From NCBI GenBank assembly GCA_016209725.1, contig JACQVO010000149.1:1-7911 (forward strand): a stretch of 7,911 bases of DNA, in the 5' to 3' direction. A program made the translations under genes and the position numbers. The notes under the pieces were generated by a model. That model saw only the letters and a list, made by a program, of their open reading frames with translations. It was not told where the DNA came from and did no database searches. This stretch comes from Candidatus Methylomirabilota bacterium. GTDB lineage: Bacteria; Methylomirabilota; Methylomirabilia; Methylomirabilales; 2-02-FULL-66-22. Positions 1-5,191 of the stretch are shown piece after piece (positions within the stretch are counted from its first letter, which is position 1; every line of letters begins with the position of its first letter).

Positions 1-47
1 GGGGGAAAGGGGGGATTTAGAGCAAAGGGGGGCGAGGGGGGATTGGG
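1..47. repeat. G-run spacer at window start
   Basis: This is an intergenic tail made of runs of five or six G (1-5, 9-14, 27-32, 36-41, then GGG 45-47) separated by short A-rich pieces. AAAGGGGGG occurs twice (6-14 and 24-32). It has the layout of a relaxed G-quadruplex motif, but one loop (15-26) is 12 bases, longer than the usual limit. It is probably the end of a dispersed intergenic repeat whose main part lies outside the window. No gene is seen in it. Confidence 0.5.
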
Positions 48-111
48 ACGGATTGACGGCCTGAGTGAACAGTATTGTGGTCATGGCGCCGGGTGCTTTG
101 GGGAGGAGGCC

Positions 112-792
112 ATGCCGGTGGAGCCCGCCGTCGGAACCGCCCTCCAGGTGATGGATCTGGGACTCCGGGGATTCGGCGAGACCCTGGAACGGCAAGAGCA
201 GATGGTCCGCCTGCGCCTGCTGGGCGCGATCCCGGATACCCTGATCCTGGTGGAGCATCCGCCGGTGGTGACCCTGGGGCGCGGCAAACGGCCTGGGAAC
301 CTTCGCCTGTCGCCTCGGGAGTTGGAGGAGAGGGGGATCGAGTTCTTCGAAATCACGCGCGGAGGCGACGTCACGTACCACGCGCCGGGCCAGCTCGTGG
401 GGTATCCCATCTTCGATCTGCGGCAGCACGGGCGAGACGTGCTCCGGTTCTGCCGGGGAATGGAGGCCGCGCTCATCGACGCCCTGGCGGACTTTGGGAT
501 CGCGGCGAAGGCGGTTTCAGGGAAAGCCGGCGTGTGGGTGGGCGGGAAGAAGGTCGCGTCGCTGGGGATCTCGGTCCGCCGCTGGGTCAGCTTCCACGGG
601 TTTGCGTTGAACGTCAACACGGATCTCACCGGCATCGAGTTCATCCGGCCGTGTGGAGAGGACCCGGGAGTCATGACGTCCATGGCGGTCCTCCTCGGGT
701 GTCCGGTGTCCATGGCCGAGGTCCGACGCGCGGTGGCGTCCCGGTTCGCCGAGACATTCTCCCTGGCTGAGGTTTGTGCCGTTTCACGGTGA
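112..792 (+). CDS. lipB: Octanoyl-[ACP]:protein N-octanoyltransferase LipB
   Basis: LipB moves the octanoyl group from acyl carrier protein to the lipoyl-domain lysine of 2-oxoacid dehydrogenases and glycine-cleavage H protein. This is the first step of endogenous lipoate synthesis, in the cytoplasm. The 226-residue product matches the family length. Visible motifs in order are LGRGKRPGNL (55-64), the substrate-binding RGGDVTYHAPGQLVGYPI (83-100), GKAGVWVGGKKVASLG (137-152) and SFHGFALNVNTDL (160-172), then RPCG (179-182). Lys147 and Cys181 match the catalytic pair K135/C169 of E. coli LipB. The loop reads TYHAPGQ where TYHGPGQ is usual (Ala91). The start at 112 is chosen because GGAGG at 102-106 sits five bases upstream. 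A longer TTG reading from 43 adds 23 non-conserved residues. Lar-1 begins 13 bases after the stop, so the two may be cotranscribed, although LipB is a housekeeping enzyme with no obvious link to the following genes. Confidence 0.97.
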   Translation: MPVEPAVGTALQVMDLGLRGFGETLERQEQMVRLRLLGAIPDTLILVEHPPVVTLGRGKRPGNLRLSPRELEERGIEFFEITRGGDVTYHAPGQLVGYPIFDLRQHGRDVLRFCRGMEAALIDALADFGIAAKAVSGKAGVWVGGKKVASLGISVRRWVSFHGFALNVNTDLTGIEFIRPCGEDPGVMTSMAVLLGCPVSMAEVRRAVASRFAETFSLAEVCAVSR

Positions 793-793
793 T

Positions 794-799
794 AGGAGG
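794..799 (+). promoter_or_regulatory. Shine-Dalgarno that fixes the Lar-1 start
   Basis: AGGAGG lies six bases before the ATG at 806 and immediately after the lipB stop (790-792). It favours 806 over the upstream in-frame GTG at 776, which lies inside lipB and has no such site. Confidence 0.85.
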
Positions 800-805
800 C
801 GCTTC

Positions 806-2050
806 ATGGGTTTTCCGCGGATGGTTCGTGTCAAGCAGCGATTCGAGGGTCCGAGGGTCCACGACATCCCACGAGCGGTTCGCGAGACAATCGCCAGCCT
901 ACACCTCGCTGACCGGGTGAAGCCGGGCCAGACGGTGGCCATCACTGCGGGCAGCCGGGGGATCGCCAACATCGACCGGATCACCCGGGCGGTGGCGGAC
1001 GAACTCAAGGCCCTGGGGCTGTCCCCCTTCATCGTGCCGGCCATGGGGAGTCATGGGGAGGCCACGGCTGAAGGACAGCGCAAGATCCTCGAACACTACG
1101 GGATCACCGAGGCCAGCATGGGCTGTCCCATCAAATCCAGCATGGAGGTGGTGCGGGTCGGCGAGGTGAAGGGAACCCCGGTCTTCTGCGACCGGCACGT
1201 CTGGGAGGCGGATCACATCGCCGTCGTGGCCCGGGTGAAGACCCATACCGACTTCGATGCCGAGATCGAGAGCGGCCTGTTCAAGATGATGGCCATCGGA
1301 CTGGGCAAGCAGCACGGGGCGGAGCATTATCATCGGGCGGGCCACCATTACAGCTATGCGGAGATCTTTCCCCTGGTGGGGAAGGCCGTCCTGGAGACGG
1401 GCCACATCCTGTTCGGGCTGGGGATCGTCGAGAACGGCTACGACGAGACAGCCAAGGTCCAGGCGCTCCTGCCCAAGGACTTCTGGGAGGGGGAGAAGGC
1501 CCTGCTCCGCGAATCGAAGGTCTGGATGGCCAAGCTGCCCTTCGAGAAGATTGATCTGCTTATCGTGGACGAGTTGGGCAAGGATGTGAGCGGGGCCGGG
1601 ATGGACCCGAACGTCATCGGGAGGCCCTCGGTTCAGAAGGCGCCGGAATACCCGAAGGTCCAGCGCCTCTTCGTTCGGGATCTCACGCCGGCATGCGATG
1701 GAAACGCCATCGGGATCGGCATGGCCGATTTCACCACGCAGCGATTGGTGGACCAGATCAACCATAAGGCCATGCACATGAACGCCATCACCTCGGGCGT
1801 GTCGGAGGCCGCCAAGGTTCCGATGGCCTTCCAGACGGATCGCGAGGCGATCCAGGTCGCCCTGGGGATGATCGGGCTGACGCCGCCGGAGCAGGCGCGC
1901 GTCGTGCGCATCAAGAACACGCTCCTGCTGGCGGAGATGGACGTCTCGGAGGCGCTGCTCCCGGAAGTGAAGGCGCACGAGCGCCTGAGCCTGGTCACCG
2001 ACCCGGCAGCCATGGGCTTCGACGACACGGGCAACCTGCCGCCTTTCTGA
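806..2050 (+). CDS. LarA-like nickel-pincer isomerase candidate (Lar-1)
   Basis: This 414-residue protein belongs to the lactate racemase superfamily (DUF2088/Lar_N). Characterised relatives racemise or epimerise the alpha carbon of 2-hydroxy acids using a nickel-pincer nucleotide cofactor bound to a lysine. Visible blocks are AGSRGIANI (48-56), PAMGSHGEATAEGQ (78-91), RVKTHTDFDAEIESGLFKMM (143-162), GKQHGAEHYHRAGHH (167-181) and SGAGMDPNVIGR (262-273). His83, His147, Lys160 and His176 line up with LarA H108, H174, K184 and H200. The Lys-to-His distance is 16 in both; the H174-to-K184 distance is 10 in LarA and 13 here. LarA's D-x-x-R substrate motif appears as AGSR, so the Asp is missing. 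A histidine-rich patch (170, 174, 176, 180, 181) is not shared with Lar-2, which otherwise looks about half identical by eye. Membership is fairly sure; the substrate is unknown, and lactate is only one possibility. Confidence 0.85.
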   Translation: MGFPRMVRVKQRFEGPRVHDIPRAVRETIASLHLADRVKPGQTVAITAGSRGIANIDRITRAVADELKALGLSPFIVPAMGSHGEATAEGQRKILEHYGITEASMGCPIKSSMEVVRVGEVKGTPVFCDRHVWEADHIAVVARVKTHTDFDAEIESGLFKMMAIGLGKQHGAEHYHRAGHHYSYAEIFPLVGKAVLETGHILFGLGIVENGYDETAKVQALLPKDFWEGEKALLRESKVWMAKLPFEKIDLLIVDELGKDVSGAGMDPNVIGRPSVQKAPEYPKVQRLFVRDLTPACDGNAIGIGMADFTTQRLVDQINHKAMHMNAITSGVSEAAKVPMAFQTDREAIQVALGMIGLTPPEQARVVRIKNTLLLAEMDVSEALLPEVKAHERLSLVTDPAAMGFDDTGNLPPF

Positions 2051-2055
2051 AGGCA

Positions 2056-2132
2056 AATGACCGATGACCAATGACAAATGACCAATGGGTTCTGAGAACG
2101 CATTGAAAATTGGTCATTGGGATTTGGTCATT
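2056..2132. repeat. In-register heptamer repeat with inverted copies
   Basis: Most of the 96-base gap between Lar-1 and the cupin is eleven consecutive 7-base units. AATGACC occurs at 2056 and 2077, near copies at 2063 (GATGACC) and 2070 (AATGACA), and the exact reverse complement GGTCATT at 2112 and 2126, still in the same 7-base register. The inverted arms AATGACCAAT (2077-2086) and ATTGGTCATT (2109-2118) can pair for 10 bp around a 22-base loop, and 2056-2062 can pair with 2126-2132 outside it. There is no U-tract after the stem, so it is not a typical intrinsic terminator. It may influence mRNA stability or reduce read-through between Lar-1 and the cupin. Confidence 0.75.
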
Positions 2133-2146
2133 CAGTCCGGGGGGGA

Positions 2147-2479
2147 ATGATGTCCCAGTATTTCATAGATCCGCAGGCCCTCCAGCCCAAGGAGATCGCC
2201 CCCGGGGCCGAGATCCGGGTGGCCTCCGGCGACAAGATCATGCTCTCCTTCGTGGAGATCAAGCCGGGTGGAGTGATTCCGCGGCACAGCCACCCACACG
2301 AGCAGGGCGGCATCTGCCTGGACGGGGCCATGGAGTTCATCATTGGCGGCGAGACCCGGATCGTCCGCAAGGGCGAGGGTTGGATGATTCCCGGCGGCGT
2401 GCTGCATTCGGTGCGAGCCCTGGAAACCGGGGCCCGTGCCCTGGACATCTTCTATCCGCACCGGGAGGAATACAAGTAA
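2147..2479 (+). CDS. Small single-domain cupin
   Basis: This 110-residue protein is one conserved beta-barrel of the cupin type. Metal-binding motif 1 is GGVIPRHSHPHEQGG (41-55), giving His47, His49 and Glu52 or Gln53. Motif 2 is PGGVLHSV (82-89), giving His87. Together these would hold one divalent metal. There is no DNA-binding domain, signal peptide or membrane segment, so it is a lone cytoplasmic domain. Stand-alone cupins of this size in sugar-acid clusters act as isomerases, lyases or dioxygenase-like enzymes, or have no known activity, and the sequence does not decide between these. The ATG at 2147 is followed directly by a second ATG at 2150, and either may be used. The site upstream is only a G-run (2139-2145), weaker than its neighbours. 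A TTG reading from 2117 would start inside the repeat and is less likely. Its position between Lar-1 and the aldolase suggests a role in the same pathway. Confidence 0.85.
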   Translation: MMSQYFIDPQALQPKEIAPGAEIRVASGDKIMLSFVEIKPGGVIPRHSHPHEQGGICLDGAMEFIIGGETRIVRKGEGWMIPGGVLHSVRALETGARALDIFYPHREEYK

Positions 2480-2480
2480 A

Positions 2481-2613
2481 GAGCCGCGAGCCGCGAGCCG
2501 AGACGAGAGAAGACAGCGCCGAGAGCCGAGAACCTCGAACCCAGAACCCAGAACCTTGAACCTCAAATCTTGAACCTCGAACTGTGAACCGATCACCGAG
2601 CACCGCGAGGAGG
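2481..2613 (+). repeat. 19-unit degenerate heptamer array ending in a Shine-Dalgarno
   Basis: Nearly the whole 139-base gap between cupin and aldolase divides into nineteen 7-base units in one unbroken register starting at 2481. The consensus is GARCCNN. GAGCC begins the units at 2481, 2488, 2495 and 2523. GAACC begins those at 2530, 2537, 2544, 2551, 2558, 2572 and 2586. The rest are degenerate, and the last unit (2607-2613, GAGGAGG) is the aldolase ribosome-binding site. Seven is not a multiple of three and the frames contain stops, so it is not coding. It resembles the short tandemly repeated repetitive sequences with 7-base periods described in some bacteria. Its function is unknown. Confidence 0.85.
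2609..2613 (+). promoter_or_regulatory. Shine-Dalgarno pointing to an ATT start
   Basis: GGAGG is followed by five bases (2614-2618) and then ATT at 2619. No ATG, GTG or TTG lies in the aldolase frame between the in-frame stop at 2571-2573 and the GTG at 2658. This site therefore supports ATT as the initiation codon. The GTG at 2658 has no purine-rich site before it. Confidence 0.7.
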
Positions 2614-2618
2614 CTACA

Positions 2619-3413
2619 ATTCGAAATCCACTGAGGGCCAAGCTAGCCAGAGACCAGGTGGTCTGGGGGACTTTCGTCTTCGAATACGGATCCCCGGCCG
2701 TGCCCCGGATCATGAAGGCCGCGGGCTGGGATTACATCCTGATTGACACGGAGCACGCCAGCTTCGGCATGGAGACGGTCGGGAACCTGCTCCACGTTTC
2801 CGCGGCCGTCGGCCTGCCGGCGGTGGTGCGGGTCCCCGAAGCGCAGCGATCCCTGCTGAGCCGACCCCTGGATGCCGGGGCCATGGGTGTCATGATTCCC
2901 CGGGTGGAAAGCCGGGCCCAAGCGGAGGAGATCGTCCGATATACGAAGTACTTCCCGATGGGAGACCGGGGGGTCGCGCTGGGGACGGCGCACAGCGCCT
3001 ATCAGGCGGTCAACGGCAAGCAGTTCATCCGCGAGGCGAACACGGAGCTCCTGATCATCATGCAGATCGAGACCCAGCAGGGGATGGAGAGCCTGGACGA
3101 CATCCTGTCGGTGCCGGGGCTGAGCGTGGCGTACCTCGGTCCCCACGACCTGTCCACCTCCATGGGGATGCCGGGCGCGGTGGGCCATCCCCGGGTGGTG
3201 CAGGCCATCACCGCCTTCCTCCGCGGGTGCAAACGGCACGGCGTCATTCCCGGGATCTGGGTGGACTCCATCCAGGACGGGCGGGCCTGGATGCGCCGGG
3301 GAGCGCGCTTCATGACCTATGGCGCCGATTTCAGCATGGTGATGGAACGGAGCAGGATGGTACTGGACGCCGTGCATCCCAAGGGGAGGAGCCATGGCCG
3401 ACGCCCCCGGTAG
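2619..3413 (+). CDS. HpcH/HpaI-family class II 2-oxoacid aldolase
   Basis: Enzymes of this family catalyse metal-dependent, reversible cleavage of 4-hydroxy-2-oxo acids, usually to pyruvate plus an aldehyde (HpcH, GarL and RhmA are examples). Counting from ATT 2619 the product has 264 residues, normal for the family. Residues 2-9 (RNPLRAKL) match the usual N-terminal RxNPLKxxL. Family active-site residues are all visible: Asp43 and His46 in IDTEHASFG (42-50), Arg71 in VVRVP, Glu151 in MQIETQQG (148-155) and Asp177 in LGPHDLSTSMG (174-184). Glu151 and Asp177 would bind the metal, and His46 with Asp43 would be the catalytic pair. The start is odd: the conserved N-terminus is in frame upstream of the first GTG (2658), and the only well-placed initiator is ATT. 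CTG at 2631 is the other choice. The 3' end overlaps the dehydrogenase by 20 bases, which implies translational coupling. The exact substrate cannot be read from the sequence. Confidence 0.93.
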   Translation: MRNPLRAKLARDQVVWGTFVFEYGSPAVPRIMKAAGWDYILIDTEHASFGMETVGNLLHVSAAVGLPAVVRVPEAQRSLLSRPLDAGAMGVMIPRVESRAQAEEIVRYTKYFPMGDRGVALGTAHSAYQAVNGKQFIREANTELLIIMQIETQQGMESLDDILSVPGLSVAYLGPHDLSTSMGMPGAVGHPRVVQAITAFLRGCKRHGVIPGIWVDSIQDGRAWMRRGARFMTYGADFSMVMERSRMVLDAVHPKGRSHGRRPR

Positions 3414-4401
3414 GCTCAAGGCGGTCACCACCGACCAGCACCGCTTCCCCCTCGGGGTGGAGCGTGAGATCCTGGCCCGACTGGGTGTCGAGATCGTCCC
3501 CGCCGCCTGCAAGACCGAGGAGGAGACCATCGCCGCCTGCCGGGATGCCCACGCCATCCTCACGGCATCCGCCCCGTTCACGCGACGGGTCATGGGCGAG
3601 CTCAAAGAGGCGCTGGTCATCTGCCGGTATGGGATCGGCGTGGATACGGTGGACATCCCCGCGGCCACGGAGCAGGGGATCATGGTGGCCAACGTGCCGG
3701 ATTTCTGTTTCGACCAGGTGGCCGACACCGCCATGAGCTTGATCCTGTCGGTCCCGCGCAAAGTGACCTATCTCAGCAACCTGATCCGACAGGGTGTCTA
3801 CAAGCGTGACCTGGCCGTACCGATTCACAACTTCCGGGGAGCGGTCCTCGGGCTGGTGGCCTTCGGGAATATCGCCAGGAACGTGGTGCGGAAGGCCGTC
3901 CCCTTCGGGTTCCGGGTCATCGCCCACGACCCGTACGTGAAGCCCGAGGAGGTCCGCCGGTTCCCCGTCACGCTGGTCGACTTCCAGACGCTGCTGCGGG
4001 AATCCGACATCATCTCGGTCCATGCCCCGCTGACCAGCGAGACCCGGCACCTGTTCAACGAGGCGGCCCTCCGCAAGATGAAGCCGTCGGCATATTTCAT
4101 CAACGTCGGCCGCGGACCCGTGCACGATCAGAACGCGCTCACGCGCGCTTTGAAAGAAGGCTGGATCGCGGGCGCAGGCCTGGACGTCTTGGAAAAGGAG
4201 CCGCCCGACCCCGACGATCCCATCCTGACCCTGGACAATGTGGTCTTCACGCCGCACTATGCCTCCTACACGGAGGAAGCCTATCACGAGCTGCGGGTCA
4301 AGACCGCCGAGAACGCTGCGGCGGTTCTGCGGGGGGAGTTGCCGAAGTATTTGTACAACCCCGAGGTGAAAGCGAATGCACGGCTGTTGAAACGAGCATG
4401 A
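3394..4401 (+). CDS. D-2-hydroxyacid dehydrogenase (NAD type)
   Basis: This 335-residue member of the phosphoglycerate dehydrogenase/CtBP-like D-2-hydroxyacid dehydrogenase family should interconvert a D-2-hydroxy acid and its 2-oxo acid with NAD(H). Domain order is the split catalytic domain (about 1-105 and 295-335) around a Rossmann domain (about 106-294). The catalytic triad is Arg240 in NVGRG, Glu269 in DVLEKEPP and His288 in FTPHYASYTEEA. Asp179 at the end of the second strand (AHDPY) favours NAD over NADP. The dinucleotide loop reads GLVAFGNIAR (153-162), so the first and third glycines of GxGxxG are Ala156 and Ala161. The last change is common in this family and the first less so. The ATG at 3394 lies inside the aldolase gene, with GGAGG at 3385-3389. 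Coupling to the aldolase suggests that it makes the aldolase's 2-oxo acid substrate or reduces a product. Glyoxylate/hydroxypyruvate reductase or phosphoglycerate dehydrogenase activity cannot be excluded. Confidence 0.93.
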   Translation: MADAPGRLKAVTTDQHRFPLGVEREILARLGVEIVPAACKTEEETIAACRDAHAILTASAPFTRRVMGELKEALVICRYGIGVDTVDIPAATEQGIMVANVPDFCFDQVADTAMSLILSVPRKVTYLSNLIRQGVYKRDLAVPIHNFRGAVLGLVAFGNIARNVVRKAVPFGFRVIAHDPYVKPEEVRRFPVTLVDFQTLLRESDIISVHAPLTSETRHLFNEAALRKMKPSAYFINVGRGPVHDQNALTRALKEGWIAGAGLDVLEKEPPDPDDPILTLDNVVFTPHYASYTEEAYHELRVKTAENAAAVLRGELPKYLYNPEVKANARLLKRA

Positions 4402-4403
4402 AA

Positions 4404-4558
4404 GCCGCAGGCAGAGAGCGGCGGGCAGCAGGAAGCCCCCTCCCGTTCCCTCCCCCGCACACCCAGAGGGTACCCGGGAGGGGAGGGTGGGGGCGGGCGG
4501 TGCGAAGGTAATAGAAGGCAGCAGGCAGAGCACAGGCAGCAAGAGAGACAGTAGACAC
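4404..4558. repeat. Spacer with repeated 10-mer, hairpin and G-quadruplex motif
   Basis: The 171-base gap before the DJ-1 gene has purine-rich GCAGG-type repeats at both ends. The 10-mer GCAGGCAGAG occurs exactly at 4407-4416 and 4521-4530. Between these copies the strand switches from pyrimidine-rich (about 4436-4460) to G-rich (4476-4500). CCCCTCCCG (4437-4445) can pair with CGGGAGGGG (4475-4483), and ACCCAGAGGGT (4461-4471) is a small hairpin inside the loop. No U-tract follows, so this is not a classic terminator. No ORF is supported here. Confidence 0.65.
4476..4497 (+). other. Predicted G-quadruplex motif
   Basis: Five G-tracts of at least three (4476-4478, 4480-4483, 4485-4487, 4489-4493, 4495-4497) are separated by one-base loops, which fits the strict G3+N1-7 pattern with a tract to spare. 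It lies on the coding strand, so the mRNA leader of the DJ-1 gene would also carry it, about 75 bases before the start codon. It competes with the duplex stem 4437-4445/4475-4483 for the same Gs. Formation in vivo is inferred, not shown. Confidence 0.6.
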
Positions 4559-4572
4559 AAGGAGGATGAATC

Positions 4573-5091
4573 ATGCGCTTGAAGGGAAAAAAAGTCGCTG
4601 TTCTGGCCGAGAACATGTACCAGGAGATGGAGCTGTGGGTGCCCTACTACCGCCTGAAGGAAGAGGGGGCCGAGGTGAAGGTGGTGGCTCCGGAGAAAAA
4701 GACCTACACCAGCAAGGCGGGCTACCCGGTCACCGCCGATGTGGCCGCCGCCGACGTATCGGCCAAGGACTTTGACGGGGTGGTGATCCCGGGGGGCTAT
4801 GCCCCGGACATGATGCGCCGGCACAAGGCAGTCCTGGACCTGGTGAAAGGCTGCTTCGACCAGGGGAAGCCGGTGGCGGCCATCTGTCACGCGGGCTGGG
4901 TCCCCATCTCGGCCGGGATCCTCCAGGGGAAGACGGCCACCTGCTTCTTCGCCATCAAGGACGATGTGATCAACGCCGGCGCCAAGTACGTGGACCAGGA
5001 GGTGGTGGTGGACGGCAATCTGATCACGTCGCGGAAGCCGGACGATCTCCCGGCCTTCTGCCGCGAGCTGGTGAAGGCGCTGGAAAAGTAA
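4573..5091 (+). CDS. DJ-1/PfpI family protein
   Basis: The product is 172 residues, the normal length of a one-domain DJ-1/PfpI protein with the class I glutamine amidotransferase fold. The nucleophile elbow is AICHAGW (103-109) with Cys105 and neighbouring His106. Other family blocks are the N-terminal strand KKVAVLAENMYQEMELW (6-22), PYYRLKEEGAEV (24-35), VIPGGYAPDMMR (71-82) and IKDDVINAGAKYVDQE (128-143). Aligned by eye with archaeal PfpI (PH1704), its Glu12, which contacts the active Cys, falls on Gln17 here with Glu18 adjacent, so catalysis may differ. Members have been reported as proteases, glyoxalase III-like or deglycase-like enzymes and chaperones. Beside an aldolase, protection against reactive aldehydes is a reasonable guess only. 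There is no signal peptide, so it should be cytoplasmic. AAGGAGG (4559-4565) is placed for the ATG at 4573. An ATG at 4566 is out of frame and too close to that site. Confidence 0.93.
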   Translation: MRLKGKKVAVLAENMYQEMELWVPYYRLKEEGAEVKVVAPEKKTYTSKAGYPVTADVAAADVSAKDFDGVVIPGGYAPDMMRRHKAVLDLVKGCFDQGKPVAAICHAGWVPISAGILQGKTATCFFAIKDDVINAGAKYVDQEVVVDGNLITSRKPDDLPAFCRELVKALEK

Positions 5092-5106
5092 CTGTGCTGC
5101 TGTCCT

Positions 5107-5161
5107 GCGGTGCTGCGGTGCTGCGGTTGACGGGCCTGAAACGGCGGCACAGCAGCACCGC
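5107..5161. repeat. 8-base tandem repeat with inverted partner
   Basis: In the 100-base gap before Lar-2, TGCGGTGC repeats with an 8-base period from about 5106 to 5127. GCGGTGCTGC therefore occurs twice (5107-5116 and 5115-5124), and its exact reverse complement GCAGCACCGC lies at 5152-5161. Either left copy can form a 10 bp stem with the right arm; the nearer one leaves a 27-base loop. More broken copies follow (CCGCACCGC, 5170-5178) up to the Lar-2 ribosome-binding site at 5182-5186. No U-tract follows. It is the same kind of spacer as those upstream, but with another unit. Confidence 0.7.
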
Positions 5162-5191
5162 AACACTTCCGCACCGCAAGCGGAGGTTGCC

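Noticed and set aside
2056..2613. The heptamer arrays as a CRISPR array
   Set aside because: CRISPR needs near-identical repeats of about 23-47 bases with unique spacers. Here the unit is seven bases, contiguous and degenerate.
2658..3413. GTG at 2658 as the aldolase start
   Set aside because: No ribosome-binding site precedes it, and it would remove the conserved N-terminal RNPLRAKL segment that reads in frame just upstream behind a strong site.
4437..4483. Rho-independent terminator after the dehydrogenase gene
   Set aside because: The stem is GC-rich, but it is followed by more G-runs rather than a T-tract.
4566..4775. Alternative ATG at 4566 for the DJ-1 region
   Set aside because: It is out of frame with the family motifs and directly abuts the GGAGG, leaving no spacing.
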